Position numbers and translations under genes: made by a program
From: Batrachochytrium dendrobatidis JAM81
Lineage: Eukaryota; Chytridiomycota; Chytridiomycetes; Rhizophydiales
Direction: 5' to 3'
Length of the DNA stretch: 64,000 nucleotides
Assembly (NCBI RefSeq): GCF_000203795.2
Contig: NW_006281104.1
Span: forward strand, 1,420,463 to 1,484,462
The notes under the pieces: model-generated
Seen by the model: only the letters and a program-made list of their open reading frames with translations
Database searches by the model: none
What the model was told of the DNA's origin: nothing
Part shown: positions 11,893 to 24,400 of the stretch, piece after piece
Numbering within the stretch: the stretch's first letter is position 1
Layout: each line of letters begins with the position of its first letter

Positions 11893-13518
11893 ATGACGGT
11901 TGCCACTACTCGATCTGCTCATGGGTATGTTCAAGTTGTTTTTTTTCATACAATACTCTATAGACTCATATTTTATATAATTACTATTGGATAGTGGCAG
12001 TACACGACTAGCAAAAGGACATTTTTTTGGTGACATTACCATTCCAGGACTTGACCTTACACTCAAAGAAGTCAACTGGGTGCATCTTATTCTTCTTACT
12101 ACAACTCCCTTGATCAGTATTGGTGCATTCATATATGTTCCTATGCAGTTCAACACTATGATGTTTGCACTCTTTTGGTATTTGCTGACTGGTTTCGGCA
12201 TTACTGTTGGTAAGTCTTTGCTAAGCTCTTGTGTCATTTGACGAGTTGGGTCTAGTGACCACTCAGCCCTTTTTACTGGACCCTCATGGAGTCCTGTTGA
12301 GTTTGGAGAGTTACAGTCGTGATATAAGCAGTCTAGTTTATGATTCAACCAAGATTGTACATTACAATTTTATTGTCCAACCCGTCAAATTCGATGCTTT
12401 TTGCTTTCGATTGATGCGGTGAATTAATTGTACCAGATATTGACAGTTTCCTTTGAGCAGTGCGGTGATATTAACATTCTGATGTTTTAGGCTATCATAG
12501 ATATTGGTCGCATAGATCTTATGAGGCAACTGTTCCTTATCAGATTGTTCTTGCCTTGGCTGGTGCTGGTGCTGTCGAGGGTTCCATCAGATGGTGGTCT
12601 CGAGGTCATCGTGCCCATCACAGATATACTGACACATCCAAAGACCCATACAATGCTCGCAAGGGTATATTTTGGTCACATCTTGGATGGCTGCTTGTTA
12701 AAACAGATTACTCGACCGTTGGCCGTGTCGATATCAGTGATTTGAATTCTGACCCTGTAGTCATGTGGCAACACAAGTACTACGTCCCTTTGGTGCTGCT
12801 TATGTCGGTCATTCTCCCAACCGTCATCCCTGGAATTTTTTGGGGCGACTATATGGGCGGATATTTCTTTGCTGGTATTGCCAGGTTGGTGTTTGTGCAC
12901 CATGCCACGTTCTGTGTCAATTCTCTTGCACACTGGGCTGGAGAAACTACATTTGATGATCGTCATAGTCCAAGAGACCATTTCTTCACTGCATTGATTA
13001 CTTTTGGTGAAGGCTACCACAACTTCCATCACGAATTCCCATCTGACTACCGTAACGCATTGGGTTTGTTCCAATACGACCCATCCAAATGGATCATCTA
13101 CCTTGCCTCGTTGACAGGTCTGACTTATGGACTTCATACTTTTACTACCAACGAAATCGAAAAGGGAAAACTCACCATGGCTCAAAAAGTCATTGATCGC
13201 AAAAGAGCTAAGCTTTTGTGGGGTCCCAAGGACGAGGATCTTCCACGATATACATTTGCTACATTCCAGCGTATGTGTACAGAACAACATCGGTCGCTTA
13301 TTGTCATTGATGGTAATGTGTATGACGTTGAGCATTTTATGGACCAGCATCCAGGAGGTCGCGGATTCCTAAAAGCCAGTATAGGAAAAGACGTCAGTAC
13401 CAGCTTTAATGGTGGTGTTTATGATCACCACAATGCTGCACGGAATCTGGCATCCATGATGCGTATAGCCATCTTGGATGGTAACGTTCCATTACAATTC
13501 GTTGCCAAAGAAGAGTAA
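11893..13518 (+). CDS. OLE1: acyl-CoA delta-9 desaturase with C-terminal cytochrome b5 (3 exons, 424 aa)
   Basis: Exons 11893-11924, 11995-12209 and 12491-13518 give 424 residues. This is the ER-membrane stearoyl-CoA desaturase that puts the first double bond into palmitoyl- and stearoyl-CoA. The three di-iron histidine boxes are intact: HRYWSHR (about 85-91), HRAHH (122-126) and HNFHH (259-263). The paired hydrophobic segments between them are present. From about residue 330 a cytochrome b5 domain supplies electrons, with heme ligand motif HPGG (about 368) and the second His in VYDHHNAA, as in fungal Ole1. The first exon codes only about 11 residues, and the second intron (281 bp) is far longer than the other introns here. 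Identity is very secure. Confidence 0.96.
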
Positions 13519-13664
13519 ACTTTCAAAACTCCCTAAACCATCCAAATCCAAATCCAAATTCAAATCCAATAAAACTCACTTCATTAACTGGTATTTTACA
13601 CATGATTTCAATCACTGGCTCATAGTTTATTGAATAACATACTTTTTGACTCTGCAACACCTCT

Positions 13665-15911
13665 CTACATACTCAGATCGCCAAACACTCTGCACACTCT
13701 AGCCCACGTTACTCTATCTAAATCCCGCACATCCACTTCAACATCTCGTCCACAGAGTAATGCATGTGATATTCCAACCGATCCACCTGCTGGAGATGTA
13801 GTGAGTACATCCATAAGCATAGCAACTTGCGGTACAGTAGAAGTTTCCAATCTATGTTGTAAGTACAAAGTACGTTTTGTCACATCCGTTGTAGATGAAA
13901 TGAGTGGAGGTGAAAGAAGAGGGAATTTAAAACCAGTCGGATTCACAGTTTGTAAAGTCGATGTGGATGGTAGAGGTTGAACCAAAGCATTCATGTTAAT
14001 GTAGAGTGGATCAGACGATACAGGTGGTGTGTAGGGTCTTCGATGTGTCAATATACCCTTGATGGGCATTAATCTAGCACATCCATATACGTTTACCATG
14101 GACTTCTTTTTTTGAATCAAGAGTGGTGTACATGTAGACTCTTCAATGGATGTGTCGCTTAGAGTTCCCATGATATCAATCTCCATATCAGAATGGCTTA
14201 GTGTGGATTTGGATCGAACTGGAGTGTCCATGTCTGTGAGAGTTGGTGATGTACTGAGATTCTCATTGCATGTGTCACTTGTAGAAATATCTGTAAGATC
14301 AGCATGATCAAGTAAAAAGGGAAGATCCGTTGTTTCCTTGGTTGTATGCTTCCAGTTTGATTCAAGAGTGGTTTTTGGTGATGCAAAGCCGACACGATGA
14401 ATGGGTGCAAGCCATCGGTCAGGTGTAGACCCAGTTCTTAATCCAAGAGATGTTGATGTTAATGGACCTCGTTTGAAAACAGCAGAATGGAACGAAGTCT
14501 GATTACCAAACGTACTACACGATGATGGTGTCTGCTGTGGTTCATGTGTGATATTGGATTTGGTACAAGAAGGAATCGAGTGTTTCAAAGTAGTGGATTT
14601 TTTCTGTTTCATATTGCCAGTTGTTTTGATGCACGATTTTCCATTCATGGCAGCCAACATGGCAACATTCTCAAGCTGACAGTTGAGGTTTAAAGCAGCC
14701 AGTTTTTCAGATGAAATCTGTTTCTGTTTAGGATAAAATCCAGGGGTGAGAATCCGTCCACGCTTCCACTTGACTCCACATTTGTTGCAAAGTGGATCAT
14801 TTTCCTTGGGACCATGTCGCCACATGGGAGTTGAGTCTGTTCCACAGTACTGACAGATGCGTTTCAATCCAGTGGTAGTTGTTGCACATATAGGCTGTGA
14901 ATCAACCGAGCTAGTTTCCAGGTTCAAAGCCAAATGATTGGATTTGGAAGCCTTGTGTAGAGTGGAATTTTTTGTGAATTTTAATTCTTTGTTGGTAATA
15001 CTACGAGCCAATGCTTGTTTTGGCAAAGACGGCCGCTGCGTAGTCAATGTATTAGCAAAGATGGATGAATCAAGCTTGGCCGTTTTCCTAGGAAAAGCAG
15101 TCGATCCTGATAGGTCGGATGAGACAACAGAACACACTGGATTTTCCAAGTGAGAAGCCAAACGATCAAGACTAGACGACACATCGATGCTAGAACTTCG
15201 CAATCGCTTGCCGAGAACTCGACCAGTTGTCACGTGTGTCGAGTCATTCGACTCTATAGACTGTGAAGTAGAATACTCGCCTCTAAACGAGGCAAGTGCA
15301 GCAAGCCTGTGCGAAGATCTGGTGGAAGCAGACAGTTTTAAACCAGTCATGCCCATTGTATTAGTGGCTGCAGAAAGTTCAATCAATGGTTGCTGCTTGC
15401 AATGTCTAGGGGTTGAAGATCTTTTTGCAGGTCTAGTAGTGGATGCGGATGCAGAGGCAGTAAGAGCATAAACACTTGAGCCATTGCTAACAAGGATGCT
15501 GGGCAGTGGAGGCATTTGCAGAGGCAATGGGTCGGCATCGACTGTTTCTTTTCGGTCTGAAGCAGCAATCGAAGCAACCGCTGCAGAAAGACCAGCAACA
15601 CCTTGCTGTAGGTTTGAAAATCCATGACTGGTTCCTTTTCCAGCACCAGTAGTGTTTGTGCAAGACCTAACCATGGCATTGCTTGTAGTTGAACCAGCCG
15701 AATGACTGCAATCGGCAAGAACTCGAGCCGAATTGGCCGAAGCAGCGTTGGCAGCAGCAGAAATTGCAGCAAGAGTCGATGCAGAAGAGCAGGCTACATT
15801 CAATCCGCTGGAAGAGCGGACAGCATGGGCAACAGTACGGGCAGACCTCTTCACAGTAGATGCCATGCTCAACCAATTCTGTTTTGAATTCACAAAATTG
15901 CATTTTTTCAT
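13665..15911 (-). CDS. GATA-type zinc finger protein (748 aa)
   Basis: A single uninterrupted minus-strand frame of 748 codons. The only recognisable domain is one GATA zinc finger near residues 352-377: CQYC-X18-CNKC with the core TPMWRHGP and LCNKCGVKWKRGR, followed by a basic tail. The 18-residue loop and the RHGP motif put it among fungal GATA factors, but the finger does not show the classical TPLWRR. The rest is Ser/Thr-rich and low-complexity, with Ala-rich stretches at the N-terminus (to about residue 60). It is probably a nuclear transcription regulator; its targets cannot be told. The gene ends close to the desaturase 3' end in convergent orientation. Confidence 0.9.
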   Translation of the reverse strand: MKKCNFVNSKQNWLSMASTVKRSARTVAHAVRSSSGLNVACSSASTLAAISAAANAASANSARVLADCSHSAGSTTSNAMVRSCTNTTGAGKGTSHGFSNLQQGVAGLSAAVASIAASDRKETVDADPLPLQMPPLPSILVSNGSSVYALTASASASTTRPAKRSSTPRHCKQQPLIELSAATNTMGMTGLKLSASTRSSHRLAALASFRGEYSTSQSIESNDSTHVTTGRVLGKRLRSSSIDVSSSLDRLASHLENPVCSVVSSDLSGSTAFPRKTAKLDSSIFANTLTTQRPSLPKQALARSITNKELKFTKNSTLHKASKSNHLALNLETSSVDSQPICATTTTGLKRICQYCGTDSTPMWRHGPKENDPLCNKCGVKWKRGRILTPGFYPKQKQISSEKLAALNLNCQLENVAMLAAMNGKSCIKTTGNMKQKKSTTLKHSIPSCTKSNITHEPQQTPSSCSTFGNQTSFHSAVFKRGPLTSTSLGLRTGSTPDRWLAPIHRVGFASPKTTLESNWKHTTKETTDLPFLLDHADLTDISTSDTCNENLSTSPTLTDMDTPVRSKSTLSHSDMEIDIMGTLSDTSIEESTCTPLLIQKKKSMVNVYGCARLMPIKGILTHRRPYTPPVSSDPLYINMNALVQPLPSTSTLQTVNPTGFKFPLLSPPLISSTTDVTKRTLYLQHRLETSTVPQVAMLMDVLTTSPAGGSVGISHALLCGRDVEVDVRDLDRVTWARVCRVFGDLSM

Positions 15912-15994
15912 TCTAATTCAAAAGTCATGTGACTTGGCGGCCATGAGTTTAGCCATCACTGCAAGATAAACACTCCATTTTACATGAATTTCAT

Positions 15995-16602
15995 TCAAAA
16001 CTTGCGAGCACATAACCAGTCACGTACGACTTCAATATAATCTCCATTGATTTCCAGCTTAGATCCTGCTGATTTGATACTGATCCTCTCTTTTGGAATC
16101 AAATGGCTTAAATCCTGCTTGAGTTGTTCTGTGTTTCCCCTTACATCTCTAATCAATGTGAGTTTACGTGACCGTCCGTTGCGATATGCTGAATAAACTG
16201 GCAACCATCCAGATTCTTTCCTTCTTTTGATGTCATATGGAAGCAAATCTGAGATTGTAGCCAACGAGTTAATATGGATCCAAATCATGCATACATTGAA
16301 ACTTGATTTTTCCAGATCAGTTTTTGATCAAGTGAATTAGGCAACATTTTTAGTTGGTGAATATCCATTCAGTTAACGTTACCTTTTGGAATAACTTGCA
16401 GCGATTCTAAAGGTGAAACCAATGGACTTTTTTGTATTGTGGGTTTTGGAGCATTGGCATAATCTGTCTTGGTTCTGACAGCACCCAACACATTGCGTGT
16501 GATTACCGGTGTAATAGTGTTTGAAGATAATTCAAAAGAATGTGTTAAACTGGAAGACAAGGTATTTTTGAAGCAGCATCTGTGCATATACAAAAAAGAC
16601 AT
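15995..16602 (-). CDS. IMG2: mitochondrial large ribosomal subunit protein mL49 (2 exons, 157 aa)
   Basis: Minus exons 16602-16383 and 16248-15995 join in phase to 157 residues. The first exon is Ser/Thr/Arg-rich with few acidic residues, a mitochondrial presequence type. The second carries the mL49 (Img2/MRPL49) core: LLPYDIKRRKESGWLPVYSA, then RKLTLIRDVRGNTEQLKQDL, and near the end KLEINGDYIEVVRDWL. Family members bind the large subunit of the mitochondrial ribosome. The open reading frame continues upstream of 16248 to an ATG at 16288, but the splice acceptor CTCAG at 16249 gives the correct join, and the short version would lack any import signal. Confidence 0.85.
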
Positions 16603-16898
16603 GTCTAGCTATGCAGACTCGACTGATGTGATGTTGGAAACAAATTCAGCGTTTAGTGCAAGAAAAATCTTTATTGTTTTGCTGAGGTCTGGACCCTATT
16701 TATGCGGTCTGTGATCTTAATCTGAATGCAATGAACTTGCACTGCAGACGATGCAAGTATTGCAAACCCAATCTGGCTGTACAAGTTAAATGTGCAATCT
16801 AATCAATGTGTAATTGAACTAATGAATGGTGTGTAATTCGTATCTCGCTATTCCAAACTTTTGACTTTCCGGAACAATCCAACGCTTTGTCGAAATAA

Positions 16899-18175
16899 AT
16901 GCCCATGATGGATGGTTCTAATATCAACATGTCGCTGCATATATGTGTTGTTGGAGCAGACACTCTTCTTGGTAATTGGTTTGCATGCATTGGTCTTTAA
17001 TATTACTCTTGTGTACTCATGATAGTTGTCATTTAGGCATGGCCATTGTCACCGACCTTTTGCATGGGTCGCACAGATCTACATTCAAGTCTGTTACTGC
17101 ATTGGTGTCTAGACAAGAGAGTATCGATGATTTGACTTGCATTGCTTCATCTCCCAAACCTACGGATTCCTCTGTCTCCCATTCAACTGACTCATTCCAA
17201 CTAAAGCTTCAGGTGTTGCTTCTCTCCGATATCATCAAATTTCCATCCAACCATCTTGCACTTTTTCAAAGCATTGATGGCGTGTGTATCATTCCTCCTG
17301 TTATTCCCGACTTGATTCAGGTCTGCTCCCCCATCATTCATCTGTGCCAAATGGCTCGAGTCAACAATGTGGTCCTTCTTACCCCACATCATCCAGAATC
17401 TGTGTGTGCAACATTCTCACCACGATTGTATGAATACAGAAAGATTGAACATGCATTAAAGGAAAGCGATATTGCTGGGCATTGTATCCTACGATATACA
17501 TTTTTACAACAGTATCTACTGTGTTGGATCAACAAAATAGGACAAGATGGTATACTTGCCTTGCCCATCACGGATGGAATGTTTGCTCCAATTCATATCA
17601 CAGATGTTGTTGCAAGCGTGGTTGCCATTTACGTTGACCGAGCCTCTCACAGACCAACAATGTGTCCATTGCATCGGGCTTCAGTATACACTCTCACAGG
17701 ACCAGCATTGCTAACAGGCACAGATCTGGCTCAGAAATTCACAGAATTCATCTCCACATCTCAACCTGATCCTACACCCACTACGGATTCAAATCACACC
17801 CCTTCATTGCCATCAGTCGTGTCATTTACTAGCAATTCTCACAACGAAACAAAACGATTTCTAATGGAAAAGCAAAATGCTATCCACAACTTGGCTGTCG
17901 ACTTTGATGCAGTTATTGAAACACTCGACGCCATTCGACACGATGCAGATGACATGAAGATCCTGCTTAATAAAATGTTGAAGCAGATCAAAAACAATAC
18001 CAAATCAATCCATATGGACCATGACGAAACCCAAGAAATCTACCTAAAAGAGCAGGGTTTAGTTGGCAACGGTGTCTCATCAGCTGTTAAAATACTTGCT
18101 GGAAGAGATCCACTGGAAATCAAAGAGTTTATCCAAGAATGTCTAGCCAGTGGTTGTGTTGCATTTAAATCTTAA
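16899..18175 (+). CDS. NmrA-like / NAD(P)-binding Rossmann protein (2 exons, 403 aa)
   Basis: Exons 16899-16971 and 17037-18175 give 403 residues. The N-terminus has a beta strand and glycine loop ICVVGADTLLGMAIVTDLL, typical of an NAD(P)-binding fold, followed by LLLSDI and a segment in which a third strand NVVLLTP precedes HHPES. Later segments (RYTFLQQYLLCW, then ITDGMFAPIHITDVVASVVAI and YTLTGPALL) follow the order of NmrA-like atypical short-chain dehydrogenases, including the PIHITDVV element after the substrate region. A catalytic Tyr-X3-Lys is not evident, which is common in the regulatory NmrA branch. The last 120 residues are Ser/Thr-rich and then helical. It is probably a redox-sensing or dehydrogenase-like protein; substrate unknown. 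Confidence 0.7.
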
Positions 18176-18527
18176 CCCAAGATGAATTCGAAATGAATCG
18201 TGTCGAGTCTGAATAAAGTTGATCAAATTCTCAGTTTTCAACCATCTTGTTTAGTCATGGTAAACCTATGTGACAACCAACAAAATAAATTGAATCAAAA
18301 AGAAATGAATGGATTGTTTTTTGATCATGTACAGTGTAAAAACGTGAGATGCTCCATACACGATAGCTCAACTGATTCTAACCTTGTACAACACATTCAT
18401 TAAAACAACTTGTAATACATACTTGTACTGGTCTCAACTTTTTCAAAAATCATGTATGTTTTGAATTGTGTATTCATCAACAAATGATACAATTCAAAAC
18501 ATACCCCAAGTATTGATTCAAATCAAT
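18176..18527. other. intergenic, nothing recognised
   Basis: AT-rich stretch between two convergent genes. No gene, repeat or RNA structure was seen. Confidence 0.5.
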
Positions 18528-20480
18528 TCATTCCTTTAATTTTGGTAATGTGTTCAGTGTTAACGTCGAATTTAAAAATTTGAGAGCAGGTTTGAGGAAT
18601 ACAACTTGAATTAGAATATCATCTCTCCAATTGCGACATTCTGAGGGTCTGAGAGTCAACAATCGTGATACATGACGATCGTCATACTTTCCAGATTTGA
18701 GTGCCTGGCGAAGCAAGTGTGTGGCTACATTTTCATGTCGAATTTCATAAAGCGCAGAGTTTGTTTTGTTTTGTGAAGAGTTGAGAAAATCACCCACAAT
18801 ATTCACGACATGCTCATTGGATAGTTCTTCAAACAGCCCATCCGATGCAATCACAAGAAAGCAATCTTGAGGAGTCAATGTCACATGTGATATGTCTGGT
18901 CGAGCGTGCACATCTAATGTAAATGTTAGAATAGAATACATCATTACTATATAGTGCATACACAACATACATGGTGGAGTCAAGCAGTAGCGTAGCATGG
19001 GCCACTGACGACGTCGAGATGGAAGTCCTTTCATCAATGCACTTATTTTATGTTGAACAGCCATGGGCCATTTATATCGAGCATCTCCAAAAGCTAAAAC
19101 AAGATGTGTGTCAATACCAAGATACAATTTCAATTCAGTGTTGATAGCCACTATAAGTTTTTATACAATGTATACTTTACCTCTAGTAGGCACTAATCCA
19201 CCGATAACACGAAGGGGTCCATCTAGACAATGTCGAAAAGCAACCGTCTCCAACTCATCTGGATGCTCCTTTTTCAATGTAGCCATTTCATTCGGATTTC
19301 CTACTTGATGGTCATTGGTGAGTGTAGATGCCACCCACGAGCCACTGTTGGACATTGAGCCCAACACAACACGACTAGATTCAATTGATTCAATCATAAA
19401 CACAAGATAGTTTAATAAAAATCTCTGTATATCAATGGTAAACATGACATTTACCTATCTCCAGCATGAGCGACATATACATCCTCTTTGCCAATGTATC
19501 CCATGACAGCACACGAACCAGATAGCGCAGGCAAGATCATATCCCTAATTTTAATGCGTTCAGTAGAAGGCAAAGCAGCAATCTGCTCTATGGTCATTGA
19601 ATCAAATCCATCCAATGCTTGAAAAGGAAGGTTCAAGAGATGATCGTCCACGGCAACAAATGCATCAGTAAGTGCTCGAGGAACGTCTTGTGAAGTAGCA
19701 AGATGTTTTTGTAGAGCGACAGGAAGTAATTCTGTAAGCTGTTCAGCACATTGAGTATCTGCATGACCTAGTTCAGAATATATGTTAGCAGAATCAAGCA
19801 TCAGATCATATGCAGCATTGGCTAAACTGCAAGAACGCGACTGATGATTTAGGGACTTGAAAGCATCACAAGATCTGATGAACTAGCAGCTGACTATCAG
19901 ACGGGAGCTTGAATAAATGATGTAAGCCAGGTTGCAAGTAGAATTCAAGCTTACCATCAAATATTCCCAATAGGATGGACCCATTTTGTAATTCCAGACT
20001 GACATGACGGTCCTCTGTTGGGTCATTTGAAGCTAGTTCGCACTTGTCAATTCGAATGGCAGCAGTTTCACTACTGTCTGGCTTGAAAAATGTTTCGCCT
20101 AGTTGTAAACGAAGATCAATGTCTTCTACTGTCATGTCAGGAATTCCGGGAGGGAGCATGTATCCTGAGGGATATGTTTGAGCTTCAGATGCAGTGGCCA
20201 CATACTTGTTGAATCCAGCCAGTTGAGCCAGTTGATCCGATTGTCTGGTCCTATACAAAGACAATTGTCTGTTGGAAGTAGTGATGCAGGATGCAGCCAA
20301 AGGAGTACCCATATTAAAATACTGAGCATTGTATGATCTGTAAAGATGGTTTTTTATAGCATGTCTTGTAATCAATGAAGTTGATGCATGATTGAAAGCA
20401 GATGTGAAACCAGTTATATGTGCAAGCATTGTCTTGGTCTTGGAATAGGGTCTGACTGGAATGAGTACTCTGTTATACAT
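18528..20480 (-). CDS. mitochondrial PP2C phosphatase, pyruvate dehydrogenase phosphatase-like (5 exons)
   Basis: Minus exons: 20480-19955, one starting between 19846 and 19821 and ending 19455, then 19374-19181, 19093-18971 and 18913-18528. Motifs follow the PDP branch of PP2C metal-dependent phosphatases: LLGIFDG (metal-binding Asp), GSCAVMGYI, YVAHAGDSRVVLGS, DHQVGNPNE, LVPTRAFGDARYKWP, LTPPYVHARPDI, FLVIASDGLFEELS and NWRDDILIQVVFL. The Arg/Ser-rich N-terminus suits mitochondrial import. PDP removes phosphate from the E1 alpha subunit of pyruvate dehydrogenase and turns the complex on. The intron that splits FDG from the following segment (HQSRSCSLANAA) has a normal donor, but no AG acceptor gives the expected FDGH; the only in-phase AG gives FDA. 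Other joins are clean. Confidence 0.85.
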
Positions 20481-21443
20481 GGTCTATTATTAAAAATAGA
20501 AGAGTTTAATATGGAAATAAAGTGAATTCAGATGATGCTACTGCTCAACAGTACTGATTCTGATTTGAAGTTGGGTTAAAAAGTTGATGCGATGTTCGTT
20601 CACGTAAAATAAATTATTATTTTGCATTGATTCAATCTTGTAAAATAATGTCTAGAATTAAATGAGTCAAGAATGTTCATTCAATATTGTTGCTCAGAAA
20701 CCCTTAGGGTTTTATTTTAGGTAAATGGCTGTAATCGAGTAAAATACATTCCAAGTTGACACAGAAATAAACTAGATTTACTCCAAGCTGTGTGTTTTTA
20801 TACAGCAGTCATTCCATTTACAAAGTGAGTTTATAAACCAAAAGTGGATTAAAATACATTAAACTACATTGATTTTTTGTTTAAATTGCAAGTTACAACC
20901 AGAATCTAAACACATGGTCATTGAACAACCAGAATCTAAACAGTATTTTCATGGCACGATACAAGTTTAAAAGAATGAATGAGTTGATACTGAACAGCCA
21001 TCTGTTTAGAAGCCCCAATTTATCCTTAAAACACGAACCCTTTGCAAGCATCTGAATTCTCAATTAATAACTAGTTTCCAGTCAACTCGTTTGTCTGCAA
21101 CTATCATTGTTTCAATTCTACTCGACTTTTTGAGTTATTATACTGTCATTATCGACTGCATTATCGTTTCTAAACACTAATAACAAAAGGTCGTTTTTAT
21201 CATTCGACTACAAGTGTCGATATTCACAAATCACTGAGCAATTAGCGTATATTCGACTTGATAATCAGCACTATCCAGTACCTGCTAGTCATCTTCACAT
21301 AGAACCAGCATTACTAGATACTTGTAAACCATATTTTCTGTCCTAGTATTCTATATTCGACCTTGTTTCCAACTGCATCGTAGTTATTCCATACCAAACA
21401 TCTATTCTACAAACAACCCAACTTTGTTCTCTCAACTATACAT
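20481..21443. other. intergenic, divergent promoters
   Basis: This separates the divergent phosphatase and transporter genes, so both promoters lie here. It has a direct repeat of AACCAGAATCTAAACA (about 20897 and 20931) and a MITE-like terminus near 20594-20606 (GTTCACGTAAAAT). No gene was seen. Confidence 0.45.
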
Positions 21444-24400
21444 ATGACTGGAGGAGTAATATCTAGCGACATTCCGTCATGGTACCAACCAGTCGGAGTA
21501 TCACTTGCTCTTATATCAGGATTCTTTATCGGTGTCAGTCTGATTCTACAGAAAAAAGGCCTTTTGCAAACTAAAGATGCCGCCTTGGAACAAGGAAACG
21601 AGCACGCTTATCTCAAGAGTTCTTTATGGTGGATCGGCATGGCTTGCAGTTGAGTACCCAAGCAGTGTTTCATATTCATACCAAACTGATGACTTGCAAC
21701 AGACACTTTTCTATTAGAGTCTTGCTGATCGTCAGGATTATTCACAGCTGTATTCATGTACAAACACTTGCATGTCATTGTAGTCTTGTTTTACTTTGGA
21801 ATAGACTGGCTGAATATTCCTTGCGCCTTTCACTAGACATGGATTGGATTGCTGTTTAATTGACATGACCAATCCTTTAATCAACACATTCGTCATAGAT
21901 ACACACAAACTATCCCTTTCTCACTTTTGACATAGCCATACACTGCATAATCACCACATTCAAATCCAGATATTGGGCTTGATTCTTGTCAAGTCTACAG
22001 ACTCTGCTTGGCTGTGTTCTAATCTTATAATTTGCGTTCTAGTTTTAAAAAACTGAAATTGCATATTCAGGAATGCAACTATACATGCCAATAATCAGGA
22101 CAAATACCAAGACAATATTGTCCAGTAAATTTAGTGGAAATATTTCACAACTGGCTGTTTATGTATTGAATTCTAGTGTTTCACTTTACGTGAACAAGAC
22201 TGCAAATAATTGTATTTCTCAATACGATTTGTTTTAAATGGACTATTCATTATCAATCTTGTATTTTACTAATTACATGCCATGTGTTTACATCTTGATT
22301 TTCTTATTGTTTTAGTGGCCATGGGTGAAGTATCTAATTTTGGTGCATATGCATTCGCGCCTACAATTCTTGTTACCCCACTTGGAGCCATCAGCGTTGT
22401 TGTCAGGTATGATATATTACAGATGTATTCATGTAAATGGACCACTTTATTCTGTCTTGAATTGGAAAATGTTTGAATATTCGTCACGCTTTCCTACTAG
22501 AGATGATTGTGTATGCATTATATGGTGAACACAATCATCTCTTTTATCAAACTCATCCCTGGTGTCGTCAATCAAACTCCTTTGCTGTATCTCAAAATAT
22601 CATGTTTTAGTTTAAAATCAAAAAAATTGCAGCTGTTGTTTCATGCCAGTCACCAATAGACATACCTGTGAACTTGTCAGAATACAATGCTGTTCAATGA
22701 TTTGGGAAAAACTGACATTGACTATTTCGTCAAACTGTTTGTTGTGTCACACCCTTATTTAGACATGCTTGATTTAATCTTGATACTACTTTACAACATG
22801 TATCAGTACTTGATAGATATATCGCTTTTTGTAAACTAACTATTCTGCTCAATAATCTAGTGCAATTTTATCCATTGTGTTTTTAAAAGAAAAACTCAAT
22901 TTTTCTGGCACTGCAGGAATTTGTCTATGCGTTATTGGTGCAACCATTATTGTGCTACACGGCCCTTCATCTACTGCAACTGAAACCATTCCTGCATTTA
23001 TCTACTTTGTAATGGCTCCAGGTATATAGGATTGTGGCAGTTTGTAACAAGATTGTTTGAATCTTGATTGCATGTGAATAACAGTTTTTGATTTGGATCA
23101 AACTATCATGTTAGGGTTTTTAACATACTCGTGTGTGTCGCTTGTGTTTGTCTTGTACATGATTTTTCATATTGGCCCTAGATATGGCCATGTTCATCCA
23201 ATCGTGTATATTTCAATCACATCCATTGTAGGATCATTTCTTGTCAATGCAGCCCAAGGTATACTAATTTGTTGATTGTTTTTCTAATTTGTTATTGATT
23301 TCCCTACTGTTTGTGCAAATCGAAACATATTTTAGGATTTGGATCTTCGTTTGTATACAGTTTGCGACACTGGGAAGCTGATAATCAATTCGTACAATGG
23401 CCCATCTACCCACTTTTTGTGTTTATTGTCATTACTGTGATTATCCAGGTCAATTATCTCAACAAGTCTCTATCCTATTTTTCGACATCCATTGTTACTC
23501 CAGTCTACTTTGTGTTTTTCTCTAGTGCTACACTCACAACATCAGCAGTACTATATCAAGGTTTCAATGTCGCTACAGTGATTGATGGAATCTCAATCAT
23601 ACTTGGATTTGTAGTGATTGTGATTGGTGTGTCGTTGTTGTTTCAATATAATTTGAAGCTCAACAAAATGCAAGTGCGGTTTGTGGAAGATATTAATGAT
23701 GCCGAGGTAGATGACGAAGAACAGCAAGGGGATCAGAATCCTTTGAAATTGATGGCGGAAAGTTTTCCTTTGAACCCAAAGCCTAAAGGGTCTACGTTAC
23801 CTCGTACTAGTGCTTCGGGTAATTCGCGCAATGCCAATGGTCATACTGATGGTAATGAACTTTGGCATGACGAAGCTGGTGGATCTGGTGCTGCTAGAAC
23901 ATATGTGCGACACGAAAGTATGCCAAGGATGAACATGGTTCATGCACCAATTGGTGGAAACGTTGGACTTGTTCAACAAGCCGTTACAAATGCTGAATCG
24001 ATGGGCGTACATTCCATTCCACCTTTGACTGATTTTGCACTAGTAAAAAACGATGGAGAAATCCCGGTATTCTATAAACAACAAGTGCAGCTCCAACAGC
24101 CCCCACCAGCACATCCTGCCATTAATAGTGGGCTAGTTGGACAGCAGCTCCAACAACAGCATCTGGAACAATATCATATCCAGCAACGCGACCAGGAGCA
24201 ACAGGTGATACGAGGTCAATTTCAGGGAGCGGCAATGACAGGTGATGAAATCTGGCCTCTACCATCATCATCACAACCCAGTCATGGAAATATCTATTTT
24301 CCGACTCCACCTACAGGGCCACTTGAGCAGATAAATCCTCGCTCTAATTCAGCGAGGGGTCAATCTTCACCTCCAGGATCTGCTACACTTTCTGGAGTGA

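Noticed and set aside
15667..15969. Short frames opposite the Ala-rich start of the GATA protein
   Set aside because: Complement shadows of a biased coding stretch.
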